This document shows, piece by piece, positions 1-8,803 of a stretch of DNA of 64,000 bases (the stretch's first letter is position 1; each line of letters begins with the position of its first letter). Source of the DNA: Dinoroseobacter sp013215265. GTDB taxonomy: Bacteria; Pseudomonadota; Alphaproteobacteria; Rhodobacterales; Rhodobacteraceae. Position numbers and translations under genes: made by a program. The notes below the pieces were generated by a model. It saw nothing but the letters and a program-made list of their open reading frames with translations, had not been told where the DNA came from and did no database searches. The DNA lies in contig OY829366.1 in NCBI GenBank assembly GCA_963691755.1, forward strand, positions 744,001-808,000, given 5' to 3'.

Positions 1-1108
1 GGCAGGATGGGATCAAGACCGCATCAAAACCTGCCACCTGCGCATGCCACGCTGACCGTGCCCGGTCGAGGATTTGCCAGGCCGCCACGAACATGGGTGC
101 ATCAAAATTTGCGCCACCGCGGAAGCGCTCCAGAACCTGGGGGAACATCTTTTCCGGGGCGGCTTCGATTACGTCTTTCCAGGTGCCGTAGGCTTCCGAT
201 GCGAAAAGGACACCAAGGTAATCTGTAAGTTCATTCAGAGGCGTGAAGCTGATGCGTTCGATCTGCGCGCCGGCGGTCTCCAGCTTTTTGACAGAAGTAT
301 CAAAAGCAGATGCCGGGCTGTCTTCGATATCGTCAAAGGCGATGGTTTCCAACACTGCCAGACGTGCCCCCGACAGATCCGAAGCACGCAGGTCAGGAAC
401 CGCGCTGTTTTCCATCGCCGCCAAAAGTAGGGCTGCGTCTTCAACCGACCGGGTGAGCGGACCAACCGTGTCGAAGCGGGCGCACAGCGGCACAACCCCG
501 GTCAGGGGCAGGCGTTCAGAAGTGGTCTTGAGCCCAACCAGATCGTTCCAGGCCGCGGGAATGCGTACCGACCCCCCTGTGTCAGATCCGATGCCAGCTG
601 CGGCGAGGTTGAAGGCCACGGATGTCGCCGCGCCCGAAGAAGATCCGCCCGAGGCGGCATCATAGTCGTTCACACAAGGGGGAGAGGCCGTAACGGGGTT
701 CAGTCCAAGACCTGAAAACGCCAGTTCGGTCATATGGGTCTTGCCCAGACACACAAGTCCGGCGCCTGTTGCCTTTTGTAACACATCGGCATCGGTGTCC
801 GGAACGCGCCCCTCAAGCAATGCGCTGCCTGCTTCGGTCGCAACGCCTGCAGTATCAAAAAGATCCTTCCAGCTGATCGGGACGCCATCGAGCGCCGACA
901 AACGCGCGCCCTGTTTGGCCCGCTGGGATGCGGCCTGTGCTTCAGCGCGCGCACGGTCCTTTGTCAGTCGGGCATAGATGCGCGGCGTAAAGTCGTGGGC
1001 GTCAATCGCATCAAAATAGGCGTCGGTCAGATCGATCGGATCGATTTGCCCTTTCGCAATGCCGCGCCCAAGATCGGCAGCTGTTGCTGTCAGCCAGTCG
1101 TTTGCCAT
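1..1108 (-). CDS. Amidase (amidase signature family), C-terminus cut off by window edge
   Basis: The reading frame starts at the ATG at 1108 and runs open off the left edge, giving about 368 visible residues. It has the Ser-cisSer-Lys amidase signature: a lysine in VPISWKDLFD, the glycine/serine loop GGSSSGAA, and GSDTGGSVRIPA carrying the nucleophilic serine. The family hydrolyses amides; the substrate cannot be read from sequence and could be a small amide, or glutamyl-tRNA as in GatA-like members. GatA itself is less likely because no gatB or gatC is adjacent. The gene is divergent from the flavin hydroxylase at 1199, so the roughly 90 bp between them must hold both promoters. Confidence 0.9.
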   Translation of the reverse strand, partial: MANDWLTATAADLGRGIAKGQIDPIDLTDAYFDAIDAHDFTPRIYARLTKDRARAEAQAASQRAKQGARLSALDGVPISWKDLFDTAGVATEAGSALLEGRVPDTDADVLQKATGAGLVCLGKTHMTELAFSGLGLNPVTASPPCVNDYDAASGGSSSGAATSVAFNLAAAGIGSDTGGSVRIPAAWNDLVGLKTTSERLPLTGVVPLCARFDTVGPLTRSVEDAALLLAAMENSAVPDLRASDLSGARLAVLETIAFDDIEDSPASAFDTSVKKLETAGAQIERISFTPLNELTDYLGVLFASEAYGTWKDVIEAAPEKMFPQVLERFRGGANFDAPMFVAAWQILDRARSAWHAQVAGFDAVLIPSC

Positions 1109-1198
1109 CTTTCATGCTCTCCCTTCGGACATTTGGCCGCGACCGTAACTGCGCCTGCGACAATGGACAATTGGGCACGCAAAGTCATATTTCCGATC

Positions 1199-2425
1199 AT
1201 GGCAAAGATGCAGGATGTCTTGATTGTTGGCGGTGGGCTGAATGGCTCATGCCTTGCGCTCGCGCTGGCTGGTGCAGGGTTCAAGACCACTGTGATCGAT
1301 GCATTTCCGCTTCGCACCCGGAAGGCAGATAAGTTTGACGGACGCGCTTATGCTTTGGCCTTGGCATCGCAGAAAATGCTGTCGGTATTGGGTGTTTGGT
1401 CGGATGTGAAAGATGCAGGGCAACCGATTCTGCACGTGAAAGCCAGCGATGGACGCGCAGGCGACGGCCCGGCACCTTTCTTTCTGAACTTTGACGCGGC
1501 CGAGCTGGATCAGGGACCGATGGGCTTCATGCTCGAAGATCGTTTCCTGCGCCGTGCGCTTTTGGACGCGATGAAGGCCCAGCCGAACATCACGGTCGTG
1601 TCTGGAAAAACGGTTGAGGCGCAGAGCATTTCAGTCCATGGCGTGACGCTTTCGCTATCTAACGGAAAGTCACTGTCTGGACGTTTGCTGGTCGGCGCAG
1701 ACGGTCGGACATCCGGCACCGCAAACCGGGCAGGTATCGGACGGACCGTATGGGACTATAGTCAGATCGCGCTTGTCACAGCCATTGAGCACGCCAATCC
1801 GCATGGCGGCGTAGCGCACCAGTTTTTCATGCCGTCAGGACCGCTGGCGATTTTGCCGCTGCCGGGAAATCGCAGCTCGATCGTGTGGAGCGAAACAGAG
1901 GTGCAGGCCAAAGGGCTTATGGCGCTTTCAGATCAAGATTATCTGACGGCCTTGCGCCCGCGTTTTGGAAGTTTTCTGGGAGAGATCGCCCTGGCAGGCG
2001 CGCGCTTCACCTATCCATTGAACCTGACCCTCGCAAACAGCTTCATTGCGGATCGTGTCGCACTGGTCGGCGACGCCGCGCATGGGGTTCATCCGATCGC
2101 GGGGCAGGGTCTGAACCTGGGGTTGCGCGATGTTGGTGCCTTAGCCGAGGTTCTTATCGAGGCGCAGCGGCGCGGCGAAGACATCGCAAGTTCGGTTGTA
2201 CTCGGGCGCTATCAGTCTTGGCGGCGCTTCGATACTGCCACACTTGCTGTTGCGACCGATGGATTTAACAGACTTTTTTCGAACGATAACCCGCTGCTGC
2301 GGATAGGTCGCGATCTTGGCATGGCGGCTGTGAGCGCATTGCCGTCGCTGCGTCAGCGTTTCATGCGCGAAGCAGCAGGTCTGAGCGGGGATGTGCCAAA
2401 GCTGATGCAGGGCAGACCGATCTAG
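1199..2425 (+). CDS. UbiH/UbiF/VisC/COQ6-family FAD-dependent hydroxylase
   Basis: A 408-residue flavoprotein monooxygenase, probably hydroxylating the ring of a ubiquinone precursor. The N-terminus has the Rossmann dinucleotide motif (VGGGLNG, residues 10-16) and the C-terminal half has the GD motif GDAAHGVHPIAGQGLNLG near residue 291, which contacts FAD ribityl and is typical of UbiH/COQ6. The frame is open to 995, but the ATG at 1199 places the glycine motif at the usual distance from the N-terminus. Which ring position is modified cannot be decided here. Its stop codon shares the tetramer CTAG with the convergent cysQ gene. Confidence 0.9.
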   Translation: MAKMQDVLIVGGGLNGSCLALALAGAGFKTTVIDAFPLRTRKADKFDGRAYALALASQKMLSVLGVWSDVKDAGQPILHVKASDGRAGDGPAPFFLNFDAAELDQGPMGFMLEDRFLRRALLDAMKAQPNITVVSGKTVEAQSISVHGVTLSLSNGKSLSGRLLVGADGRTSGTANRAGIGRTVWDYSQIALVTAIEHANPHGGVAHQFFMPSGPLAILPLPGNRSSIVWSETEVQAKGLMALSDQDYLTALRPRFGSFLGEIALAGARFTYPLNLTLANSFIADRVALVGDAAHGVHPIAGQGLNLGLRDVGALAEVLIEAQRRGEDIASSVVLGRYQSWRRFDTATLAVATDGFNRLFSNDNPLLRIGRDLGMAAVSALPSLRQRFMREAAGLSGDVPKLMQGRPI

Positions 2426-3213
2426 AGGCGGGCTGACACCTTTAGTCGGTCTAGTACAGACGCATGAAGCAAACCCGGTCCTGCAATCACGCCTCGTGTT
2501 TGCGGGTGCGGGTTGTTGAACTGCAGGGCACGTCCTTCCACATCGCTCGTTCTGCCGGCGGCCTCGGTTACAAGCAAGGCCCCAGCCGCAATGTCCCATT
2601 CCCAGGCGTCACGCAACGTGAACATACCGTCAAACGCTCCTTCCGCGACAAGCGCCAGCCGATAGGCGAGCGATGGACGAAAGTGACGTTCCAACTCGGG
2701 GACACCACCATGCCAGTGCTTGGCATCGAAATTTGGTTTTGTGGCAAGAACCCTTGGAGGCTGCGCAGGAGAAGACACCGCGATCGAGGCCCCGTTCAGG
2801 GACGCGCCATGTCCAAGCGCAGCGGTGTAAAGCTTGTCTTTTGCAGGAAGAAATACGGTAGCAGCTGTCGGTTGGCCGTCTTTAACTATCGCGAGAGACA
2901 GAGCGAACGGAGTTTGACCGTCCACAAAGGCACGTGTGCCGTCGATCGGATCGACGATAAAGATTCTGGACTTGTCCAGCCGTTCTGTCCCGTCTTCGGT
3001 TTCCTCGGACAGCCATCCATAGTCAGGCCGCGCAGCTGTCAGTCGGTCGCGTAGCATCCCATCGACCTCGAAATCAGCTTCGGTTACCGGGCCCGCACCA
3101 TCGCCTTTGTCCCAAACCTTGGGATCCTTGCGCCAATAGCGCATGGCAATTTTACCTCCCTCACGGGCGGCATCGATCAACAGTTTCAGATCGCCCGGTT
3201 CAGGCACCGGCAA
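2422..3213 (-). CDS. cysQ: 3'(2'),5'-bisphosphate nucleotidase / inositol monophosphatase family (CysQ-like)
   Basis: 263 residues of the lithium-sensitive, metal-dependent phosphatase fold. Metal ligands are visible as the Glu pair SEETE (residues 69-73), DPIDGT (88-93) and the C-terminal WEWDIAAGALL. Family members remove the 3' phosphate from PAP formed during sulfate assimilation, or hydrolyse inositol phosphates. CysQ is preferred from the length and the pairing with pmbA, which I recall as common in Rhodobacterales; histidinol-phosphatase or inositol monophosphatase remain possible. The start overlaps the 3' end of pmbA by 14 bp, implying translational coupling. Confidence 0.82.
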   Translation of the reverse strand: MPVPEPGDLKLLIDAAREGGKIAMRYWRKDPKVWDKGDGAGPVTEADFEVDGMLRDRLTAARPDYGWLSEETEDGTERLDKSRIFIVDPIDGTRAFVDGQTPFALSLAIVKDGQPTAATVFLPAKDKLYTAALGHGASLNGASIAVSSPAQPPRVLATKPNFDAKHWHGGVPELERHFRPSLAYRLALVAEGAFDGMFTLRDAWEWDIAAGALLVTEAAGRTSDVEGRALQFNNPHPQTRGVIAGPGLLHASVLDRLKVSARL

Positions 3214-4546
3214 GCGTAAGTCCCTCGACCAGCAGACTTGGCACGCGGCGACTTAGATGCGCTTTCGCATCATTCGCTGGAACGAGTGTCTTTAGCATCT
3301 CCAGCAGATTTCCGGCGATGGTGCATTCATTCACGGGATAGGCGACTTCACCATTCTCGACCCAGAACCCGGATGCGCCACGGGAATAATCGCCTGTGGT
3401 TGGATTGATCGAACTGCCCATCATCGAGGTCACGAGCAGGCCTGTTCCCATCTCGGCCATCAACTCTGCACGGCTAAGCGGTCCTTGTGTCAGATCGACA
3501 TTGGTCAGTGAAGGCGATGGTGGTGCAGACGGACCGCGCGCGGCATTGGCGGTACTGTCCATGCCAAGTTTGCGGCCGTTGGCAAGATCCAGCGTCCAGC
3601 CCATCAAGACGCCATCCTCAACGATGGCACGTTTTTGGGTTGGCAGGCCCTCTGCATCGAAATAGCGCGACGCCGAGGTGCGCTTGCGATGGGGATCTTC
3701 AGTAATCGACAGACCTTTTGGCAGCACCTCCGTGCCCAGGGCGTCCCGCAACCACGATGATCCGCGTGCAATGGAACTGCCGTTGCTTGCTGACAAAAGG
3801 TGTCCGATCAGACCGGACGAGATCCGTTCATCATAGAGAACCGGGTAAGCACCCGTCGGAGGTTGTTTTGCCCCTGCGCGGGACAAAGTGCGTTCTGCGG
3901 CTTCACGGCCTATCTCTTCTGGTGATTTCAGATCTGACTGAAAAATGCGTGAATCGTAGGAATAATCACGCTCCATGTCCGTGCCTTCGCCTGTGATGGC
4001 AACGCAGACGACACTGCGATCTGTCCGGGCGTACCCGCCTGAAAAGCCGTTGGTGGCCGCCAGATGTACGCGTGTTGCCCCATAACTGGCAGACGCACTT
4101 TCGACCTGAGATATCCCATCAAATGCCAAAGCGGCCGCTTCCGCGCGGCGCGCGTCTTCCTGTAAGCTTGCGGCCTCTGGTTCTGCGCCGGGATCTGCCC
4201 TTTCAAGACCGTCAGCGTCACGCTTCGTGGCCAACTGGCCCGGATCAGCCAGCCCGATATACGGATCCTCTGGCGCTTCAAGCGCCATGGCGACCGCCCG
4301 TTCCGCCATCTCTGTGATCGTACGATCAGACATGTCCGAGGCTGAAACGCAGGCTTGTCTCTGGCCGACCAGAACCCGCAATCCAAGATCGAGCCCTTCT
4401 GAGCGTTCGGCTTCTTCCAGCGCTCCGTTGCGCACGCCGATCTGAATGGCGCGCCCTTCGGATGCCAAAGCATCTGCTGCATCGGCCCCGGCTTTGGTCG
4501 CCGCCGTCAAAAGCGCGTCTGTTAAAACAGACAAGTCTTGTTGCAT
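3200..4546 (-). CDS. pmbA: TldD/PmbA family protease subunit
   Basis: 448 residues matching PmbA/TldE in length and layout: a helical N-terminal segment, a central region with the SSIARGSSWLRDALGTEV stretch and the ending GASGFWVENGEVAYPVNE typical of the family. TldD/TldE form a heterodimeric metalloprotease that degrades unfolded peptides and trims some peptide natural products; the TldE/PmbA partner lacks the HExxxH zinc motif, and none is visible here. It is first in a two-gene unit with cysQ. The partner TldD is not in the window. Confidence 0.9.
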   Translation of the reverse strand: MQQDLSVLTDALLTAATKAGADAADALASEGRAIQIGVRNGALEEAERSEGLDLGLRVLVGQRQACVSASDMSDRTITEMAERAVAMALEAPEDPYIGLADPGQLATKRDADGLERADPGAEPEAASLQEDARRAEAAALAFDGISQVESASASYGATRVHLAATNGFSGGYARTDRSVVCVAITGEGTDMERDYSYDSRIFQSDLKSPEEIGREAAERTLSRAGAKQPPTGAYPVLYDERISSGLIGHLLSASNGSSIARGSSWLRDALGTEVLPKGLSITEDPHRKRTSASRYFDAEGLPTQKRAIVEDGVLMGWTLDLANGRKLGMDSTANAARGPSAPPSPSLTNVDLTQGPLSRAELMAEMGTGLLVTSMMGSSINPTTGDYSRGASGFWVENGEVAYPVNECTIAGNLLEMLKTLVPANDAKAHLSRRVPSLLVEGLTLAGA

Positions 4547-4597
4547 CGGGAACTCCGGAACTGAAATCTTTGACTTGGACCTAGGGCGCGCAGGCCC

Positions 4598-6082
4598 TTA
4601 CTGCAAGCGCATCCCGTTTGCGATCAGCTCTCCGTTCGGCGTCAGTTCGATCTCGGACACGAGGCTATCGGGTTCGTCGCCCGGCCGTGCGGCCATGCCC
4701 ATCATCATCCGAATGCCAGCGACATCCTGGGCTTGGAGGATTCCGATCTGGACCAGCTTGTCGATCAGCTGATTGGCGCCCACCAATTCGAGATTGAGCT
4801 TGCCAACGGCCGATGGCGCACCTGGGGCAAGACCCGGCTTGCTGAAGTCAAGCGCGAACCCGCCATTGCCGGTCAGTTCTGCGCCCACCACCGAAAGAAG
4901 TAGTGTATTCAGATCAAGCTGGTTCACTTCCGCCGGGGGTGGACCCATCATTGGATCTGCTGCAATCAGGTCTTCCTGCAAAAGCAAGCTGCCCGTTACA
5001 TCGATCTCTAGTTCGCCCGGGTCGCGCGGCAGAACCTCGCCCGGATCAAACAAGTTCCAGATCCCGTCTGAGATTTCCAATGCACCCAAGGCAAATAGGA
5101 AGGAGAAGGGCTGTTCTTCTTTGGAGGCCAGAAGTGGAATGCCCAGTTCGAGACCAAAGCTGTCTAGCGCCACTTCCACGGGGAAGGGCAGTCCATCGCC
5201 CTGATACCGCATCTTTATGTCCTGACCAGCGAGATCGTAGGCGATGCCCTCTTCTGCGAGCGAAACGCTGTAGGCGCCGCCACCTGAACTGCCATCAACG
5301 AGCGCAGTGGCATCGTTGCTGACCAGATCGAAGGTATATCCTGAGCCTGCGTGCACTAGCGTTCCGCTGGTTCCGATGCCAGAGGCCAGAAGCTCTGATG
5401 GGTCATCGGTTTGAAACATCAGCATCGGATTGGCTTCGCTTTCCCCGACAATTCCCTTGATTTCATAGGACAGGCTGAATGTTTCCGGCTCTGGGACCGC
5501 GTCCGGATTTTCTGCCGCGACATTCACGGAAAGGGAGCCCAGAGTATAAGTCGTGCTTAGCACGTCTTCGCCCATGGCATATGTGGCGCTGATTGCATCC
5601 ATGAGTACCGACATTTCAAACGGGATCGGTTCCCCGCCATCGGTGATGACGTCCATCACGAACTCGGCGCTCGTGGCGTTGTAAGCATAATCGCGGGCAC
5701 CAGCATCCCCACCGGCAGACAGGTCCAGATCTTCGTGCATATAGCGGCCCGTCATAACGTCATCACCGTCTCCGATGGTTACGGTGATGTCTTCTGGAAA
5801 GGAGATCTGTACGCGTCCGTTCCCGGTTTCGTTCAATTCAACGATTGGCGCCGTAAAGCGCAATTTTGCGTCTTCGATCGGAATGGACGTGGACATATCT
5901 GTCAGGACGAGCCCGTCGCTTGTTTCTTCGCGCCCGTCATATTCCAGAACCTGACCCGCATCTGCAAAACTGCTTTGCCATTCATTCAGCAGCTCAGCTG
6001 CAGTCACATCTGCCATTGCTGGAGTGCCTGCGACGCTCAGAGCCAGAACAGATGAAAATGTACGGAAAGAAGGAGTGCGCAT
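4598..6082 (-). CDS. DUF2125 domain-containing exported protein
   Basis: 494 residues with a signal peptide ending near TPAMA at residues 20-24, followed by a long soluble, beta-rich region. The start of the mature protein (DVTAAELLNEWQSSFADAGQ) resembles the DUF2125 proteins of Rhodobacterales. Function is unknown; location should be periplasmic or outer-membrane associated. It is monocistronic, with about 50 bp to pmbA downstream and a divergent SDR gene upstream. Confidence 0.72.
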   Translation of the reverse strand: MRTPSFRTFSSVLALSVAGTPAMADVTAAELLNEWQSSFADAGQVLEYDGREETSDGLVLTDMSTSIPIEDAKLRFTAPIVELNETGNGRVQISFPEDITVTIGDGDDVMTGRYMHEDLDLSAGGDAGARDYAYNATSAEFVMDVITDGGEPIPFEMSVLMDAISATYAMGEDVLSTTYTLGSLSVNVAAENPDAVPEPETFSLSYEIKGIVGESEANPMLMFQTDDPSELLASGIGTSGTLVHAGSGYTFDLVSNDATALVDGSSGGGAYSVSLAEEGIAYDLAGQDIKMRYQGDGLPFPVEVALDSFGLELGIPLLASKEEQPFSFLFALGALEISDGIWNLFDPGEVLPRDPGELEIDVTGSLLLQEDLIAADPMMGPPPAEVNQLDLNTLLLSVVGAELTGNGGFALDFSKPGLAPGAPSAVGKLNLELVGANQLIDKLVQIGILQAQDVAGIRMMMGMAARPGDEPDSLVSEIELTPNGELIANGMRLQ

Positions 6083-6181
6083 TTTGAGACCTCGGCAACT
6101 GACTTAATTTGCACTCAACTCTCAGACTTGTAGAAGCCTGGGTCAAGCCAAGGACACCAACACCCCTCAAAAGGAGCGGTT

Positions 6182-6937
6182 ATGACGGATTTGAACGGCA
6201 AAACAGTGGTGATCACGGGGGCCAGCAAGGGCATCGGTGCAGCAGCGGCTCGCGCCTTTGCCGCGGAAGGGGCCAATGTCGCGCTTCTGGCGCGAACTGA
6301 GTCGGCGCTGAATGATCTGGCTGCCGAGATCGGCCCAAAGGCCTTGGCCATCGCTTGTGATGTGGCGGACTACACGGCTGTTGAAGGCGCGATCGCACAA
6401 ACTGTCGAAGCCTTTGGCAGTGTCGATGTCATGATCAACAACGCCGGGGTCATCTCGCCTGTTGGCCGGATAGAAGACATTGATGCGGATGTTTGGGGGA
6501 CGATGATCGACATCAACCTCAAGGGTGTGTTCAACGGTATGAAAGCCGTGCTTCCACAGATGCGTGCGCAGGGCGCAGGCACTGTTCTGACCATCAGTTC
6601 CGGGGCGGCACATGGACCGTTGGAGGGCTGGTCGCATTACTGCAGTTCCAAGGCTGGAGCGGCAATGCTGACGCGGTGTCTGGACAAGGAGGAACGCGAA
6701 AACGGCATTCGCGCAATGGGGCTAAGCCCTGGAACGGTCGCCACGGATATGCAGGTTGAGATCAAGGCCAGCGGGATTAACCCTGTCAGCCAGCTGGATC
6801 CATCGGTCCACATTCCTGCGGATTGGCCTGCAAAATGCCTTGTCTGGATGTGCAGCGATGAGGCGGATGCACATATCGGGGAAGAGATTTCCCTACGGGA
6901 TGAAGGGCTGCGCGCGCGGCTCGGTCTTGGGACCTGA
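6182..6937 (+). CDS. Short-chain dehydrogenase/reductase (SDR)
   Basis: 251 residues of a classical SDR: the cofactor motif TGASKGIG (residues 12-19), NNAG near residue 88, and the catalytic Ser (TISSGAA) followed by YCSSK with catalytic Tyr and Lys. The substrate is unknown. The stop is 3 bp before the enoyl-CoA hydratase start, so the two are probably cotranscribed and may act on the same acyl or hydroxy-acid pathway; that link is inferred from spacing only. Confidence 0.9.
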   Translation: MTDLNGKTVVITGASKGIGAAAARAFAAEGANVALLARTESALNDLAAEIGPKALAIACDVADYTAVEGAIAQTVEAFGSVDVMINNAGVISPVGRIEDIDADVWGTMIDINLKGVFNGMKAVLPQMRAQGAGTVLTISSGAAHGPLEGWSHYCSSKAGAAMLTRCLDKEERENGIRAMGLSPGTVATDMQVEIKASGINPVSQLDPSVHIPADWPAKCLVWMCSDEADAHIGEEISLRDEGLRARLGLGT

Positions 6938-6940
6938 CAC

Positions 6941-7573
6941 ATGAGTGCTTCGCTGATCGAGATCGCCGCAGACACCGCTCGCTGGACCCTGACATTGAAT
7001 AGGCCCGACAAGGCAAATGCACTGAACGGGCAAATGCTGGAGGACCTTGATGCAGCGGTGGCCGGTGCCCAAAGCGCCGGTGCGCGCGTTTTGGTGCTGA
7101 CGGGGCGGGGCAAGGTTTTCAGTGCGGGTGCTGATCTTGAAGAAGCCCGGAACGGGACGCTGACGACAGATCCGAACTGGGAACAGTTGTCATCACGGAT
7201 TGCTGCGTTTCCCGGTCTGACAATTTGCGCGCTGAATGGGACCTGCGCAGGTGGCGCGATTGGTATGATGCTGGCATGTGATCTGCGTGTGGCGGTCGAA
7301 GGGACAAAGGTGTTTTACCCCGTGGTGAAGAACGGGTTCCTGCCTCAGCCCAGCGATCCTGCGCGTCTGACTGCCATAGCCGGAGAAAGCCGTTCAAAGC
7401 TTGTTCTTCTTGGTGGTGCAAAGATCGAAACACGCGAAGCGCAGGCCTGGGGACTTTTTGATCGTGTAGTGCGCGCAGATGAAATGGCTGAGGCGCTTGA
7501 TACGCTGGCTGCTGATGCCGAGGCGTCCACGCCAGCGCTCTTGGGTTCGATCAAGGCGCTGTATCGACGCTAA
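6941..7573 (+). CDS. Enoyl-CoA hydratase/isomerase family protein
   Basis: 210 residues of the crotonase fold, shorter than the usual 255-265. Both oxyanion-hole segments are visible (SAGADLEEA and CAGGAIGMML). The shortening is at the C-terminus, where the last helices that swap in the trimer are reduced, so activity could be atypical. It follows the SDR gene by 3 bp. The precise reaction cannot be assigned. Confidence 0.85.
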   Translation: MSASLIEIAADTARWTLTLNRPDKANALNGQMLEDLDAAVAGAQSAGARVLVLTGRGKVFSAGADLEEARNGTLTTDPNWEQLSSRIAAFPGLTICALNGTCAGGAIGMMLACDLRVAVEGTKVFYPVVKNGFLPQPSDPARLTAIAGESRSKLVLLGGAKIETREAQAWGLFDRVVRADEMAEALDTLAADAEASTPALLGSIKALYRR

Positions 7574-7656
7574 TTTTATGAATTTTTACATTATGTTAAG
7601 GTAAGTTGCGTTGACCTATTGTTTCGTGCGCGAAGCAAAATGGCAGTGCGTCTAAC

Positions 7657-7953
7657 CTATCTGCGGCCGCCCCGCTTCCCGGGGACTTTTGACAGAAAGT
7701 CTGGCGGGCGTTTTGAAACCCATCTGGCAAACTTTGCCAGTCTGGGATGCGCGCGCAATGCTTCTGGCGTGGTGTAGTCGCGGGCGATCTCTGCCTCGGT
7801 CAGGGTTGCATGGATTTCCTTGTGACAGATGTGGTGCAGGAGAACCGTTGGTCCCCCCTTACCCCCCTTCAGTTTGGGGACAAGGTGGTGCAGGCTCTGC
7901 GGCACGTCTTTCGGGATCGGACGATCACATAAAGGGCAAATGGGATCCGACAT
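7657..7953 (-). CDS. Small HNH endonuclease domain protein
   Basis: 98 residues. It begins with a CxxC pair (CPLCDRPIP), then SLHHLVPKLKGG and HHICHKEIHA, giving the spaced His/His and Cys-His pattern of HNH nucleases with a zinc-binding N-terminus. Such small solitary HNH proteins are common in alphaproteobacteria and their role is not established. It lies 10 bp downstream of the methyltransferase on the same strand and may be its cotranscript. Confidence 0.8.
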   Translation of the reverse strand: MSDPICPLCDRPIPKDVPQSLHHLVPKLKGGKGGPTVLLHHICHKEIHATLTEAEIARDYTTPEALRAHPRLAKFARWVSKRPPDFLSKVPGKRGGRR

Positions 7954-7963
7954 ACCCCGTCTG

Positions 7964-8581
7964 CTAGCTTGCCTTGCGGGCCACGATAAAGGGGTTCATC
8001 TTGCCTGACCCGAATTTGCGTCGTTCCAGAATTTCGAAACCAGCCTTGCGGAACATCGCTTCCAACTGATCTCCTGTCATGACGTGGACGAAAGGCGCCT
8101 TTCCGAACTGCCGCATTACCCAAATAATGGCGGGCATGAAAAAAGCACCCTCCCCCATGCAAGGGGTTTTTGAGATGATCAAACCACCTTCATCCACCTG
8201 CCGTGACAGGGCGGCAATTGTGGTTTTGGGGTCATCCACAAGGTGCAGAATGTTGAATGCACAGATTGCCTGAAACGGTGCTTCGTCTAAGATCTCATCT
8301 GAGCTGGCAACCTTGAAAGAGACATTGGAGGTGTCTGCGGTCAATTTGCTCTGTGCAATCGAGATCATGCCTTGCGACACGTCGGTTGCCACGACTTCTC
8401 GTGCGGTCTGTGCCAGTGTCAGTGCCGTCCCTCCGGTGCCGCAACCAATTTCCAGGATCCGGTCCTCGGGCGACAGGTAGGCGGCCGTGACGGCTATCGT
8501 TTCTTCATATGCAGGAACATCATCGATAGGCTGCGCGGCGTAGCGCGGCGCAAGCTTGTCCCAGAATACGGCGTTGGTCAT
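7964..8581 (-). CDS. Class I SAM-dependent methyltransferase
   Basis: 205 residues with the SAM-binding glycine loop ILEIGCGTGGTALTLAQ near residue 45 and the following acidic position VVATDVSQGM. The family methylates small molecules or lipids; no substrate motif is recognisable. It is followed at once by the HNH gene. The roughly 200 bp upstream, shared with the LysR gene, contain no clear gene. Confidence 0.85.
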   Translation of the reverse strand: MTNAVFWDKLAPRYAAQPIDDVPAYEETIAVTAAYLSPEDRILEIGCGTGGTALTLAQTAREVVATDVSQGMISIAQSKLTADTSNVSFKVASSDEILDEAPFQAICAFNILHLVDDPKTTIAALSRQVDEGGLIISKTPCMGEGAFFMPAIIWVMRQFGKAPFVHVMTGDQLEAMFRKAGFEILERRKFGSGKMNPFIVARKAS

Positions 8582-8803
8582 AGGTGTACCTTAGGTGAGT
8601 TGGGGCGGTTGCGAAATGGTCCTTGGGCGCCTGATCCACTCTACAAAGCTGAGATTGATAACAAGCCCGGCTACGCTGGTGACGTTTGTAAGTGCAGGTG
8701 TCAGATCCACTGAAACGATGGTAAGCGCAATCAGCTGTCTCCTTTGCGGACCGTTTAGCTATGCGCTTGCAGCGTAGGAATTGCCTAAATTAGTAGAGCA
8801 ATT

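Noticed and set aside
8591..8734. A 47-codon minus-strand frame upstream of the methyltransferase, with AAAGGAG before a CTG
   Set aside because: No standard start codon and no recognisable family; it may be a relic but is too short to support.
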